A stretch of DNA of 64,000 nt from Paenibacillus taiwanensis DSM 18679 (lineage in GTDB: Bacteria > Bacillota > Bacilli > Paenibacillales > Paenibacillaceae), in assembly GCF_000425125.1 (NCBI RefSeq), contig NZ_AULE01000023.1, positions 372,001 through 436,000 on the forward strand. The letters run 5' to 3'. Within the stretch, counting starts at the first letter, position 1; each line of letters opens with the position of its first letter. The notes below the pieces were generated by a model that did no database searches, was not told the origin of the DNA, and was given only the letters and a program-made list of their open reading frames with translations. This document shows positions 18,875 to 27,861 of the stretch, in pieces. The translations under genes were made by a program, and so were the position numbers.

Positions 18875-19975
18875 ATGATACGGACAGAAGAACTGCTCTT
18901 AAACGTAGGCCCCCAGCATCCTAGCACACATGGCGTATTTCGCATCGTCGTCAAACTTGACGGTGAAGTCATTACCGAAGCAACTCCCGTAATGGGCTAC
19001 TTGCACCGCGGTACTGAGAAGCTGGCGGAAAGCTTAAATTACACACAAATTATTCCCTACACAGATCGAATGGATTATGTATCGGCGATGACCAATAATT
19101 ATGTGTTGGTGCACGCTGTTGAGAAGATGATGAACATTGAAGTGCCAGAACGTGCCGAGTTCCTTCGTTTAATTGTGATGGAACTTCAACGTGTAGCCAG
19201 TCACCTTGTATGGTGGGGAACATATTTGCTGGACATCGGCGCGATGAGCCCATTCCTGTATGCTTTCCGAGATCGCGAGATTATTATTGATCTTTTTAAC
19301 GAGATCAGCGGCGCACGCTTGACGTACAACTATATGCGTGTAGGCGGTGTAAAGTGGGATGCTCCATCCGGATGGATAGATAAAGTACGTGACTTTATCC
19401 CCTATATGCGCAAACGAATGGATGAATATGACCGTCTCGTCAGTGGCAACGAAATCTTTCTGGCCCGCATTAAAGGGGTCGGTCAATATGATGCAGACAC
19501 GGCTATCGCCTATGGCTTGAGCGGAGCTAATCTGCGTTGCACAGGTGTGGACTGGGATTTGCGTAAGACAGAACCTTATAGCCTCTACGACCGCTTCGAG
19601 TTTGATGTACCGCTCGGACAGAAGGGGGACTGCTACGACAGATATTTGATCCGCTTGCAGGAAATTCACGAGAGCTTGAGAATTTTGGAGCAAGCTGTCG
19701 CACAATTCCCGTCTGGCGGGGATACGATGGGCAAAGTGCCACGCGTCATTAGACCGCCAGCCGGTGAAGTATATGCACGTATCGAATCTCCACGTGGTGA
19801 GATTGGCTGCTACATTATATCGAAAGGGAAAGCGGAGCCCTACCGCTTAAAATTCCGCAGGCCCTCATTTGTAAATCTTCAAATATTACCTAAATTGCTC
19901 GTTGGCGAAACGATGACTAACCTGATCACTATATTAGGTGGCGTCGATATCGTCGTCGGGGAGGTGGATTGCTAG
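18875..19975 (+). CDS. nuoD: NADH-quinone oxidoreductase subunit D
   Basis: A 366-residue 49-kDa-type subunit, related to the large subunit of NiFe hydrogenases, that forms the quinone site with NuoB. Motifs: NVGPQHPSTHGVFR at the start, GYLHRGTEKL, YTDRMDYVS and the C-terminal LGGVDIVVGEVD. Start choice is between ATG 18869 and ATG 18875; GGAGG at 18860-18864 is four and ten bases away. I prefer 18875 (MIRTEELLLN) because the first overlaps the nuoC stop very closely. Confidence 0.96.
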   Translation: MIRTEELLLNVGPQHPSTHGVFRIVVKLDGEVITEATPVMGYLHRGTEKLAESLNYTQIIPYTDRMDYVSAMTNNYVLVHAVEKMMNIEVPERAEFLRLIVMELQRVASHLVWWGTYLLDIGAMSPFLYAFRDREIIIDLFNEISGARLTYNYMRVGGVKWDAPSGWIDKVRDFIPYMRKRMDEYDRLVSGNEIFLARIKGVGQYDADTAIAYGLSGANLRCTGVDWDLRKTEPYSLYDRFEFDVPLGQKGDCYDRYLIRLQEIHESLRILEQAVAQFPSGGDTMGKVPRVIRPPAGEVYARIESPRGEIGCYIISKGKAEPYRLKFRRPSFVNLQILPKLLVGETMTNLITILGGVDIVVGEVDC

Positions 19976-20985
19976 TGCAAGAGCTAATTCAGCAATCTTT
20001 TACGTGGCAGAATGGGCTCGTATTTTTCGGATGGGGAGTTGTTTTCCTGTTTGTTGTGCTCGGTTTTGTTACGTATGCGATATATTTTGAACGAAAAGTT
20101 ATTGGCTGGATGCAGCTGCGGCATGGCCCTACACGAGTAGGTCCGCTTGGATTGTTGCAGACGGTAGCCGATATCCTCAAGCTTCTGCTCAAAGAAGATA
20201 CAATTCCTAAAAAAGCGGATCGTGCGCTTTTTATACTTGCTCCAGTCCTTGTATATGTGCCGTCCTTTGCGGTGCTTGCTACGATTCCTTATACACAATC
20301 ATTAGGTTTTGCCGATCTCAACGTTGGTCTGCTTTATTATGCGGCCTTGTCCAGTATTTCTACAATTGGTGTTGTATTGGGCGGTTGGGCGTCTAACAAC
20401 AAATATTCATTGCTAGGTGGCATGCGGTCGGCGGCACAAATGATCAGTTATGAGATTCCACTGGTCATGTCGGTGGTGGGCGTTATTATGCTAAATGGAA
20501 GCTTAAGCTTGCGTACGATTGTAGGGGGACAAGGGAACAATTTTTGGGAGTGGAACTTCCTTCCTCAAATCATCGGTTTTGTTATCTTTATGATTGCGGC
20601 GGTGTCCGAGCTGAACCGAACGCCTTTTGACTTGCCGGAAGCAGAGTCAGAACTGGTTGCTGGATACCATGTGGAATACAGTGGCTTCCGCTTTGCGTTT
20701 TTTATGCTCGCCGAGTATGTATACGTTTTTGCGATTTCGGCGTTAACGACAGTATTATTTTTAGGCGGTTGGCACCCACCGCTTGCGGTTCTTGATTTCA
20801 TCCCAGGCTTGTTATGGTTTGTACTTAAATTTTCCTTCTGCGTATTCTTCTTGTTCTGGCTGCGTGCGACGATGCCACGTATCCGTGTCGATCAACTGAT
20901 GAGTTTCGGCTGGAAGGTGCTGCTGCCGCTTGCGATACTTAATATTTTCTTGACTGCGGCTTATATCGAGATATTTAACAAATAA
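19975..20985 (+). CDS. nuoH: NADH-quinone oxidoreductase subunit H
   Basis: A 336-residue membrane subunit with about eight helices that connects the quinone chamber to the proton pumps. Visible are ERKVIGWMQLRHGPTRVGP, the acidic loop SELNRTPFDLPEAESELVAG and LRATMPRIRVDQLM. The GTG at 19975 overlaps the nuoD TAG by one base and has GGAGGTGG ahead; an in-frame TTG at 19969 lies too near that site. Confidence 0.96.
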   Translation: MQELIQQSFTWQNGLVFFGWGVVFLFVVLGFVTYAIYFERKVIGWMQLRHGPTRVGPLGLLQTVADILKLLLKEDTIPKKADRALFILAPVLVYVPSFAVLATIPYTQSLGFADLNVGLLYYAALSSISTIGVVLGGWASNNKYSLLGGMRSAAQMISYEIPLVMSVVGVIMLNGSLSLRTIVGGQGNNFWEWNFLPQIIGFVIFMIAAVSELNRTPFDLPEAESELVAGYHVEYSGFRFAFFMLAEYVYVFAISALTTVLFLGGWHPPLAVLDFIPGLLWFVLKFSFCVFFLFWLRATMPRIRVDQLMSFGWKVLLPLAILNIFLTAAYIEIFNK

Positions 20986-21001
20986 GCAAGGGGTGAAAAC
21001 C

Positions 21002-21454
21002 GTGAAAGGATTGCTTAAAGGTCTTGGTGTCACATTTAAGGCGATGACATCCAAAAAGATCACCTACGCCTATCCAGACGTTCCTTTGCAAATGCCGGAT
21101 CGGTTCCGCGGGATTCAGCATTTTGACCCGGATAAATGTATTGTATGTAATGCGTGTGCCCGCGTCTGTCCAACCGAATGTATTACATTGACAGGCAAGC
21201 CCAACCCGGATCCTGACAAAAAGGGGAAGGTCATCGACACGTATGATATTAACTTTGAGATTTGTATCCTTTGTGATCTGTGCACAGAAGTGTGCCCAAC
21301 CGAAGCGATCGTGATGACCAACAACTTTGAACTGGCAACTTACAGCCGCGACGATTTGTACAAGGATCGGGATTGGCTAAATGGCAACAACAGTCTGATC
21401 CGGCAGGACAATATCTCAATGCTGCCAAAAGGAGGGGCAAAGAAAGATGTTTAA
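21002..21454 (+). CDS. nuoI: NADH-quinone oxidoreductase subunit I (two 4Fe-4S clusters)
   Basis: A 150-residue ferredoxin-like subunit of the peripheral arm. Two complete cluster motifs are visible, CIVCNACARVCPTECI and CILCDLCTEVCPTEAI. The start is GTG 21002, seven bases after AAGGGGTG; an in-frame GTG at 20993 falls within that site. It overlaps nuoJ by eight bases. Confidence 0.96.
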   Translation: MKGLLKGLGVTFKAMTSKKITYAYPDVPLQMPDRFRGIQHFDPDKCIVCNACARVCPTECITLTGKPNPDPDKKGKVIDTYDINFEICILCDLCTEVCPTEAIVMTNNFELATYSRDDLYKDRDWLNGNNSLIRQDNISMLPKGGAKKDV

Positions 21455-22082
21455 CTTTTCAATGGAGCTTAATGGTCAGACCATAGCTTTCTTTGCCTTG
21501 GCAGTATGTGTAATCACGGGTGCTGTGTTAATGCTGAACTTTACAAAAGTTGTACATATGGTCGTATCGCTTGCTTTTTCCTTCGTAGGTTTGGCTGGTA
21601 TCTATGTGCTGCTAGAAGCTGAGTTTGTAGCATTTGTGCAGGTACTCGTCTATGCGGGTGCGATCTCAATTCTCATGATCTTTGGCATTATGATGACACG
21701 ACATGATAAGCAAGACGAGGTGATCATGAAGCCTTGGAAGGAAGCGCTGGCAGCCATAGGCTGTTTGGCGCTGTTCGGCGTGCTGTTCTTCGCGATTCGA
21801 GGAACGCAGTTTCCGACACCTGCCGACAAGCCTCTGTCCGAGGACAACACGCTTGCGCTCGGCAAGCTGCTGTTTACAGAGCATGTTATTCCGTTTGAAT
21901 TGTTGTCTGTATTGTTGACAGTAGCGTTTATTGGTGCAATCGTACTGGCAAAAAATGACGATCCGACTTCGATTAATCCGTCTTCTGCACTGACAGATCA
22001 GTCCTCCGTGTCTGCTTCTGAACCATTATCATCAGGCTTGCAACAGCTGCAAGAGCCCCCTAAAGGAGGCAATCCGACATGA
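21447..22082 (+). CDS. nuoJ: NADH-quinone oxidoreductase subunit J
   Basis: A 211-residue membrane subunit with five helices; the conserved [20 protein letters not shown] stretch holds the pi-bulge helix important for pumping. The last 35 residues are a hydrophilic Ser/Pro-rich tail. It overlaps nuoI and nuoK. Confidence 0.94.
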   Translation: MFNFSMELNGQTIAFFALAVCVITGAVLMLNFTKVVHMVVSLAFSFVGLAGIYVLLEAEFVAFVQVLVYAGAISILMIFGIMMTRHDKQDEVIMKPWKEALAAIGCLALFGVLFFAIRGTQFPTPADKPLSEDNTLALGKLLFTEHVIPFELLSVLLTVAFIGAIVLAKNDDPTSINPSSALTDQSSVSASEPLSSGLQQLQEPPKGGNPT

Positions 22083-22390
22083 GCACGATGCTGGCTTCCT
22101 TTTTAACATTGGCTGCGATTTTATTTTGTATTGGGCTATACGGTGTGTTGACTAAACGAAGTGCCGTCATTGTCCTGCTTTCTATTGAATTGATGTTAAA
22201 CGCAGTGAACTTAAACTTAGTCGCATTTTCTAAATACGGAGTCGTTCCGAGCCTTAAAGGGCAAGTGTTCTCGCTCTTTAACATCGCGATCGCCGCAGCG
22301 GAAGCTGCTGTTGGAGTTGCAATTTTGATCGCGTTGTACCGGAATCGTGGCACGGCCAACGTGGACGAATATGACGACTTACGCAGATAA
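22079..22390 (+). CDS. nuoK: NADH-quinone oxidoreductase subunit K
   Basis: A 103-residue three-helix subunit of the membrane arm. Conserved acidic residues for proton transfer are in [16 protein letters not shown] and in [12 protein letters not shown]. The start overlaps the nuoJ stop by four bases (ATGA). Confidence 0.96.
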   Translation: MSTMLASFLTLAAILFCIGLYGVLTKRSAVIVLLSIELMLNAVNLNLVAFSKYGVVPSLKGQVFSLFNIAIAAAEAAVGVAILIALYRNRGTANVDEYDDLRR

Positions 22391-22411
22391 CGGATTAGGA
22401 GGATACGAGAA

Positions 22412-24313
22412 ATGGAGACCGTCTTTTCGCAATACGCGTGGGCTATTCCAACTATTCCGCTGCTCGCGTTCCTCGTGTTGACGGCACTTGGACGTCAAAT
22501 AAAGGGAGCTGCCTCCCTGCTTGGCCTCTTGAGTTCGTTAGCGGCGTTAGTGCTGTCTGTTCTAGTTCTGACGGAGCGTTGGTCACCTGATGCAGAAGTG
22601 TATTCCCACAGTATAGATTGGGTCAATTTGGGGGAGGTCACACTTCGAGTAGGCTATGAACTGACTAATTTAAATGTATTGATGCTGATAGTTGTGACGA
22701 TAGTTAGTACATTAGTCAACCTTTATGCTAAAGGGTATATGGAGGGTGACGACAGACAGCACGTATTTTTTGCTTATATAGCTTTATTTACAAGCTCGAT
22801 GCTTGGCCTCGTGGTTTCACCGAATCTGCTGCAATTGTATATGTTCTGGGAATTGGTAGGGGCGTGCTCTTTCCTCCTGATCGGCTTCTGGTATGATCGC
22901 CCTGCGGCACGAGCAGCAGCCAAAAAAGCTTTTATTGTAACACGCATCGGCGATGTGGGGCTGCTTATTGCGATTTTGCTGCTCTTCTGGCAGATGCCTG
23001 ACCATTCGCTAGACTTCAGTGTCATTCAAACGGTATTCCAAAGTGGAGATTCCCTTGCACAACATGGCATTACCGCTGGTATAGCTACGTGGATCGCTTC
23101 GCTGATCTTTATAGGCGCGATGGGGAAATCGGGTCAGTTCCCCCTCCATACTTGGCTGCCTGACGCGATGGAAGGGCCAACGCCCATCTCAGCGCTAATC
23201 CATGCTGCAACGATGGTTGCCGCTGGTGTCTACTTGGTGGCGCGTACATTTTCGATTTTTCATGTGTCTCCTACGGCGATGGCTATCGTAGCAGGGATAG
23301 GTGGTTTTACAGCTATATTTGCCGCAACGATTGGGCTTGCACAGCGAGATATTAAACGAATATTGGCTTATTCAACAGTTAGCCAGTTAGGGTATATGAT
23401 GATGGCGTTAGGACTAGGCGCTGTTACAGCAGGTGTGTTTCATCTGTTTACACATGCGTTCTTTAAGGCACTTTTGTTCCTTGGCGCGGGCAGTGTGATA
23501 CATGCGGTACATACGCAGGATATATTCCAGATGGGCGGGCTTGGCCGTAAAATGAAAGTAACGACGTGGACGTTTGCAATCGGTGCTATGGCGCTTTCCG
23601 GCATTCCGCCATTTTCAGGCTTCTGGTCCAAGGACGCTATTTTGGCAGCCGCATGGGAGCAAGATCATAAGCTGCTGTTTGTAATTGGTGTGCTGGCGGC
23701 ATTTTTTACGGCGTTTTATATGGCACGGTTGTTCTTTGTGGCCTTTACTGGCAAGCCAGCAGATGACCAGATTTATCAACAAGCGCACGAATCCCCGTCG
23801 TCAATGACGATTCCATTGGTTGTGTTAGCGGTGCTGGCCCTTATTGCGGGCTTTGTCTACACGCCATTTAATGGCCAATTTGGTATTTGGCTGACTGGAG
23901 AGCCCGCTGAGGATCATGCGAATGTGCTTGTTATGATCATTTCGGTAGCGGCAGGTGTGTGTGGTGTGCTGCTCGGTTATGTGTTATACCGACCTGGTCA
24001 ATCCCAACGCGTTGATAAGCTTGAGCAGGCAGCAGCACCGTTGTTTCGTGTGCTGGAGCGCAAATATTACATCGATGAATTGTACAACTGGTTAATTGTC
24101 CGTCCATTACGTGTTATAGGGAAAGGATTGGACATAATCGATCGCTATGTGGTGGATGGCCTGGTTCGCTTTATTTCCGCATTTGTAGATGGATGGGGTA
24201 GAACCTCTACACGAGTCCAAAACGGACAGTTGCAAACCTATGGTATCGTGTCCTTGTTTGGTTTCGTAGCGTTGGTCTTGCTGATGCTAGCGCTAGGAAG
24301 GGGGTTCTGGTAA
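22412..24313 (+). CDS. nuoL: NADH-quinone oxidoreductase subunit L
   Basis: A 633-residue antiporter-like pump subunit with about 16 helices and the long lateral helix at the C-terminus. Features include MFWELVGACSFLLIGFWYDR, GAMGKSGQFPLHTWLPDAME, PTPISALIHAATMVAAGVYL and LAYSTVSQLGYMM. AGGAGG precedes the ATG. It ends one base into nuoM. Confidence 0.96.
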   Translation: METVFSQYAWAIPTIPLLAFLVLTALGRQIKGAASLLGLLSSLAALVLSVLVLTERWSPDAEVYSHSIDWVNLGEVTLRVGYELTNLNVLMLIVVTIVSTLVNLYAKGYMEGDDRQHVFFAYIALFTSSMLGLVVSPNLLQLYMFWELVGACSFLLIGFWYDRPAARAAAKKAFIVTRIGDVGLLIAILLLFWQMPDHSLDFSVIQTVFQSGDSLAQHGITAGIATWIASLIFIGAMGKSGQFPLHTWLPDAMEGPTPISALIHAATMVAAGVYLVARTFSIFHVSPTAMAIVAGIGGFTAIFAATIGLAQRDIKRILAYSTVSQLGYMMMALGLGAVTAGVFHLFTHAFFKALLFLGAGSVIHAVHTQDIFQMGGLGRKMKVTTWTFAIGAMALSGIPPFSGFWSKDAILAAAWEQDHKLLFVIGVLAAFFTAFYMARLFFVAFTGKPADDQIYQQAHESPSSMTIPLVVLAVLALIAGFVYTPFNGQFGIWLTGEPAEDHANVLVMIISVAAGVCGVLLGYVLYRPGQSQRVDKLEQAAAPLFRVLERKYYIDELYNWLIVRPLRVIGKGLDIIDRYVVDGLVRFISAFVDGWGRTSTRVQNGQLQTYGIVSLFGFVALVLLMLALGRGFW

Positions 24314-25923
24314 TGGTCGGTCAGATAAGTTCAATTCCGTGGTTGTCGTTGTTGACATTCTCCCCGCTGCTTGGCGTGCTTATCCTGTTACTTATTCCGA
24401 AGGAGCGGGTATTTGCAATTCGGACAATAGGTATTGTGACAACCTTTATCTCCCTCATTATCGCAGTTGTTATATATGCGGGATATGATGCATCCAAGCA
24501 GGGGAACACCTTGTTAGAAAAGTTCGACTGGATTTCCATACCACTAAATCTGGATGTGGCAAAAGGCATTCAGTCATGGACATTAGACATTCCATACCAT
24601 TTGGCTTTGGACGGACTGTCACTGCCGCTTGTAGTTATGACGACAATTGTGGCTGCGATGTCAGCTTTGGCTTCAGTATCTATTCGTAAACGTCAGAAAA
24701 CATATTTTATTTTGTTATTGCTGTTGGAAGTAGGTATGCTTGGTGTCTTTATGGCACGTGACTTATTTTTGTTTTTCGCCTTTTTTGAATGGACATTGGT
24801 TCCGACCTTTTTCTTAATCGGGATATGGGGCTTAGCTAATCGAGAGCGGGCAGCCAACCATTTTCTGCTATATAACGGACTCGGTTCAGCGCTGATGTTT
24901 GTTGCTTTTGCTATTTTGGTTGCAACAGCTGGTTTTGATCAGATTACGGACACAAGCGGCGCAGTCAAGTTTGTGTACAGCGGTGATCTTTATACGATCG
25001 TAAATCATTTACAATCATCAGGGGCTGCTGCTAACCTGGGTCACAGTCCGTTCTTCTTGTCTGAAGGCTGGCGAATGGGTACGTTTGTGCTGTTGTTGAT
25101 AGCTTTTGGCATTAAGCTGCCCCTTTTCCCTTTCCATACTTGGATGCTGAAAGTACATGCGGAAGCACCGACTCCTGTTGTGATGCTTCATTCAGGTGTT
25201 CTGCTTAAAATGGGAGCCTACGGTCTTATTCAGTTCGGTATGGTGCTGCTACCACAGCAGTTGGCAGATTGGGCAACGGTGTTAGCTGTCCTTGGTATTA
25301 TTAATATTTTATATGGTGCGATTTTGGCTTTTGTCCAAACTGAATTTAGACTAGTGTTAGCCTATTCAAGTATTAGCCATATGGGATTTGTGTTGTTCGG
25401 GATTGCGGCGATGAATGAAATCGGGCTGCAAGGCGCTGTCATGCAAATGGTATCACACGGATTTATTTCCGCTTTGTTTTTCTTGCTTGTAGGCAGTTTG
25501 AGCGAGCGTACTGGAACTACGCGCCTCGACGAGCTTGGCGGCCTGGCCAAGCGGATTCCGTTTATTAGCGCTCTATTACTGATTGCAGGTTTAGCTTCTT
25601 TAGGACTCCCCGGATTATCGGGATTTCCAGCCGAGTTATTTTCATTGCTTGGCTTGTACGGCAATTTGCCGTGGGCTGCAACCATTGGCGCATTTGGTGT
25701 GATTCTCAGTGCTGTGTACGTATTGCGCGGAGTATTAGCTATTACATTCGGGCCAATAGCTGCGCATCATCAACAGCTGAAAGACGCACGCCTGGTCGAG
25801 GCTGTTCCGGCTATCGTATTAACAGCTTGCATCGTACTGATTGGTCTGTTCCCGTCTTTGGTGACAGCGCCTGTTGAGTATGGTGTCAGTCACATTATCG
25901 ATATGTTCAAGGTAGGGGGCTAA
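24313..25923 (+). CDS. nuoM: NADH-quinone oxidoreductase subunit M
   Basis: A 536-residue antiporter-like pump subunit with about 14 helices. FFAFFEWTLVPTFFLIGIWG carries the conserved pumping Glu, followed by FGIKLPLFPFHTWMLKVHAE and LAYSSISHMGFV. The ATG overlaps the last base of the nuoL stop. Confidence 0.96.
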   Translation: MVGQISSIPWLSLLTFSPLLGVLILLLIPKERVFAIRTIGIVTTFISLIIAVVIYAGYDASKQGNTLLEKFDWISIPLNLDVAKGIQSWTLDIPYHLALDGLSLPLVVMTTIVAAMSALASVSIRKRQKTYFILLLLLEVGMLGVFMARDLFLFFAFFEWTLVPTFFLIGIWGLANRERAANHFLLYNGLGSALMFVAFAILVATAGFDQITDTSGAVKFVYSGDLYTIVNHLQSSGAAANLGHSPFFLSEGWRMGTFVLLLIAFGIKLPLFPFHTWMLKVHAEAPTPVVMLHSGVLLKMGAYGLIQFGMVLLPQQLADWATVLAVLGIINILYGAILAFVQTEFRLVLAYSSISHMGFVLFGIAAMNEIGLQGAVMQMVSHGFISALFFLLVGSLSERTGTTRLDELGGLAKRIPFISALLLIAGLASLGLPGLSGFPAELFSLLGLYGNLPWAATIGAFGVILSAVYVLRGVLAITFGPIAAHHQQLKDARLVEAVPAIVLTACIVLIGLFPSLVTAPVEYGVSHIIDMFKVGG

Positions 25924-25927
25924 TCGT

Positions 25928-27508
25928 ATGGATACTATAACCGTTCAACCCTTACAATGGAGCGAGCTTTCTGCCCTAGCACCGGAACTGACGCTTGTTA
26001 TTGCAGCAGTTCTCATCTCCCTGATCGACCTGCTGCTCCCTAAGCGTATCCATCGAGAATGGATAGGAATTTTGTCGCTGGCAAGTGTGCTGTTCTCTCT
26101 CTACTTTGTAGTGTCGACATTGGCAGATCGATATACACAAGCCGTCGGTGGCGAAGCAGTAGGAGCATTACAGCTGCTGAATCAGAGTTACCGGGTGGAT
26201 GATTTTGCTTTGCTGCTAAAGGTTTTATTTCTAGTTGGCACCGCATTTGTTATTTTGATCAGTATGGGAAGTATGAAGGATGATGAGCTTCCGCATCGCG
26301 GCGAATATTATTATTTGCTTCTTCCAGCGGCGCTCGGCGGCATGATGATGGCATCGTCTGGCGACTTGATTACGTTGTATGTGGGACTTGAGCTTTTAAG
26401 TATTACTTCCTATATTTTAGTTGGTATGAAAAAGAACGACCGGAGGTCCACAGAAGGTGCATTTAAATATGCAGTGCTTGGAAGTGTTGCCTCTGCCTTT
26501 ATATTGTATGGTATGTCGTTTTTGTATGGCATGAGCGGCAGCACCAACCTGATTGATATTGCACAGTCACTTACTACTCATGTTGCTGCCTTCCAACCGT
26601 TAATATACGTTAGTTTCTTACTGCTTATCGTGGGACTTGGATTTAAAATTGCAGCGGCTCCGTTCCATGCGTGGTCTCCTGACGTCTATCAAGGGGCGCC
26701 AACGCCAATTACAGCCTTTCTAGCTGTTGTGGCAAAAGGAGCGAGCCTTGCCGTTGTGTTCCGGATCATATTTAATGTATTTTTCGGACTGGGAGCTGAG
26801 TCGGACACAGAAGGACAGCGTGTATTCTCTATATACAATGATGTTACGATTATGCTGCTGGCGATTGCCGCGTTATCTATGGTGGTAGGAACAACGATGG
26901 CTTTAAGACAAAAGAATGTGAAACGACTTTTGGCGCTGTCGGGAATTGCAAACGCAGGTTATCTGCTCGTTCCTATAGGATTAAACATCCTTGGAAATAC
27001 GATAAACGCCTCGGTTTTTAATGCATTCTGGTATTATCTTGCGGCCTACTTATTTACAACGATAGGTGCATTTGCTGTACTGATGGTGGTCAGCCGCGTA
27101 GTTGGCCATGAGGAGCTAAAAGGCTTTGCCGGTTTGTACCATCGTTCACCGTGGCTAGCTGTCGCTATGACTGTTTTTGTCCTTTCGTTGGCAGGTATTC
27201 CGATTACAGCAGGGTTTTTCGGAAAGCTCTACATTATTGTTGGAGCAGTGGCTGCACATTCAATATGGATTGCGATTGTTATGATGCTGACTAGTGTAAT
27301 CTCGTTCTACTTTTACTTCGGGTTTATTCGCCAAATGTATATGAGGCATGGTCAGGAGGGGAAAATAACGGTTCTTGCTCCTCAAGGATCTGTTATTGCT
27401 ATATGCGTACTGTTTGTCTTGGGCTTCGGCTTATTTCCAAATGAAGTGATGGGTTGGCTGAACACGCTGTTCTCTATTCCCGGTGATTTGTTCACCTTAA
27501 CACCATAG
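25928..27508 (+). CDS. nuoN: NADH-quinone oxidoreductase subunit N
   Basis: A 526-residue third antiporter-like pump subunit with about 14 helices. Seen are LYVGLELLSITSYILVGMKK with the conserved Glu, FKIAAAPFHAWSPDVYQGAP and the later FFGKLYII. It is the last gene of an 11-gene operon nuoABCDHIJKLMN. The diaphorase genes nuoE, nuoF and nuoG are absent, so the electron donor is not defined by this locus. Confidence 0.96.
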   Translation: MDTITVQPLQWSELSALAPELTLVIAAVLISLIDLLLPKRIHREWIGILSLASVLFSLYFVVSTLADRYTQAVGGEAVGALQLLNQSYRVDDFALLLKVLFLVGTAFVILISMGSMKDDELPHRGEYYYLLLPAALGGMMMASSGDLITLYVGLELLSITSYILVGMKKNDRRSTEGAFKYAVLGSVASAFILYGMSFLYGMSGSTNLIDIAQSLTTHVAAFQPLIYVSFLLLIVGLGFKIAAAPFHAWSPDVYQGAPTPITAFLAVVAKGASLAVVFRIIFNVFFGLGAESDTEGQRVFSIYNDVTIMLLAIAALSMVVGTTMALRQKNVKRLLALSGIANAGYLLVPIGLNILGNTINASVFNAFWYYLAAYLFTTIGAFAVLMVVSRVVGHEELKGFAGLYHRSPWLAVAMTVFVLSLAGIPITAGFFGKLYIIVGAVAAHSIWIAIVMMLTSVISFYFYFGFIRQMYMRHGQEGKITVLAPQGSVIAICVLFVLGFGLFPNEVMGWLNTLFSIPGDLFTLTP

Positions 27509-27700
27509 GGTTAAATGGCTTTATTTGCAGCTACTTAACAGCTCCGTGCTCATCTTAGGCACTACATGCCAGATTGTTGGAATTGCTGCTGAAGAAATGT
27601 ACTCTTCGGACGATGCCCTATCCGTTAGGATTTAGGTACGCCCAATAATAGGTTTTCGCTAGATCGGGAGCATCTTGACAGGGGAGTATGTTATAATGAT

Positions 27701-27743
27701 ACCGGCTTGGGTTCGCTGTTAGGCAGCGGCCCGGCCGGTTTTC
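27701..27743 (+). terminator. Terminator-like hairpin between nuo operon and protease gene
   Basis: ACCGGC (27701-27706), GGG and CGCTG pair in order with CAGCG, CCC and GCCGGT (27734-27739), followed by TTTTC. It lies 190 bases after nuoN. A TGTTATAAT box (27689-27697) directly precedes it, so the hairpin could also begin a short terminated leader. The remaining 27509-27861 holds no gene I can support. Confidence 0.6.
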
Positions 27744-27861
27744 TATTGTATGTGCACCATCAACTGAGCGAGACCGTGTAAGTGCGAATAGATTAAATTC
27801 AAATTGACATGCAGGTTTAAGCAGGATCACCTGACAACCATTGATACTGGAAGTGAAAGTC

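Noticed and set aside
27675-27697. TTGACA-TATAAT promoter for the protease gene
   Set aside because: The spacing is only 11 bases and transcription would start within the 5' arm of a terminator hairpin; at most an extended minus-10 element.
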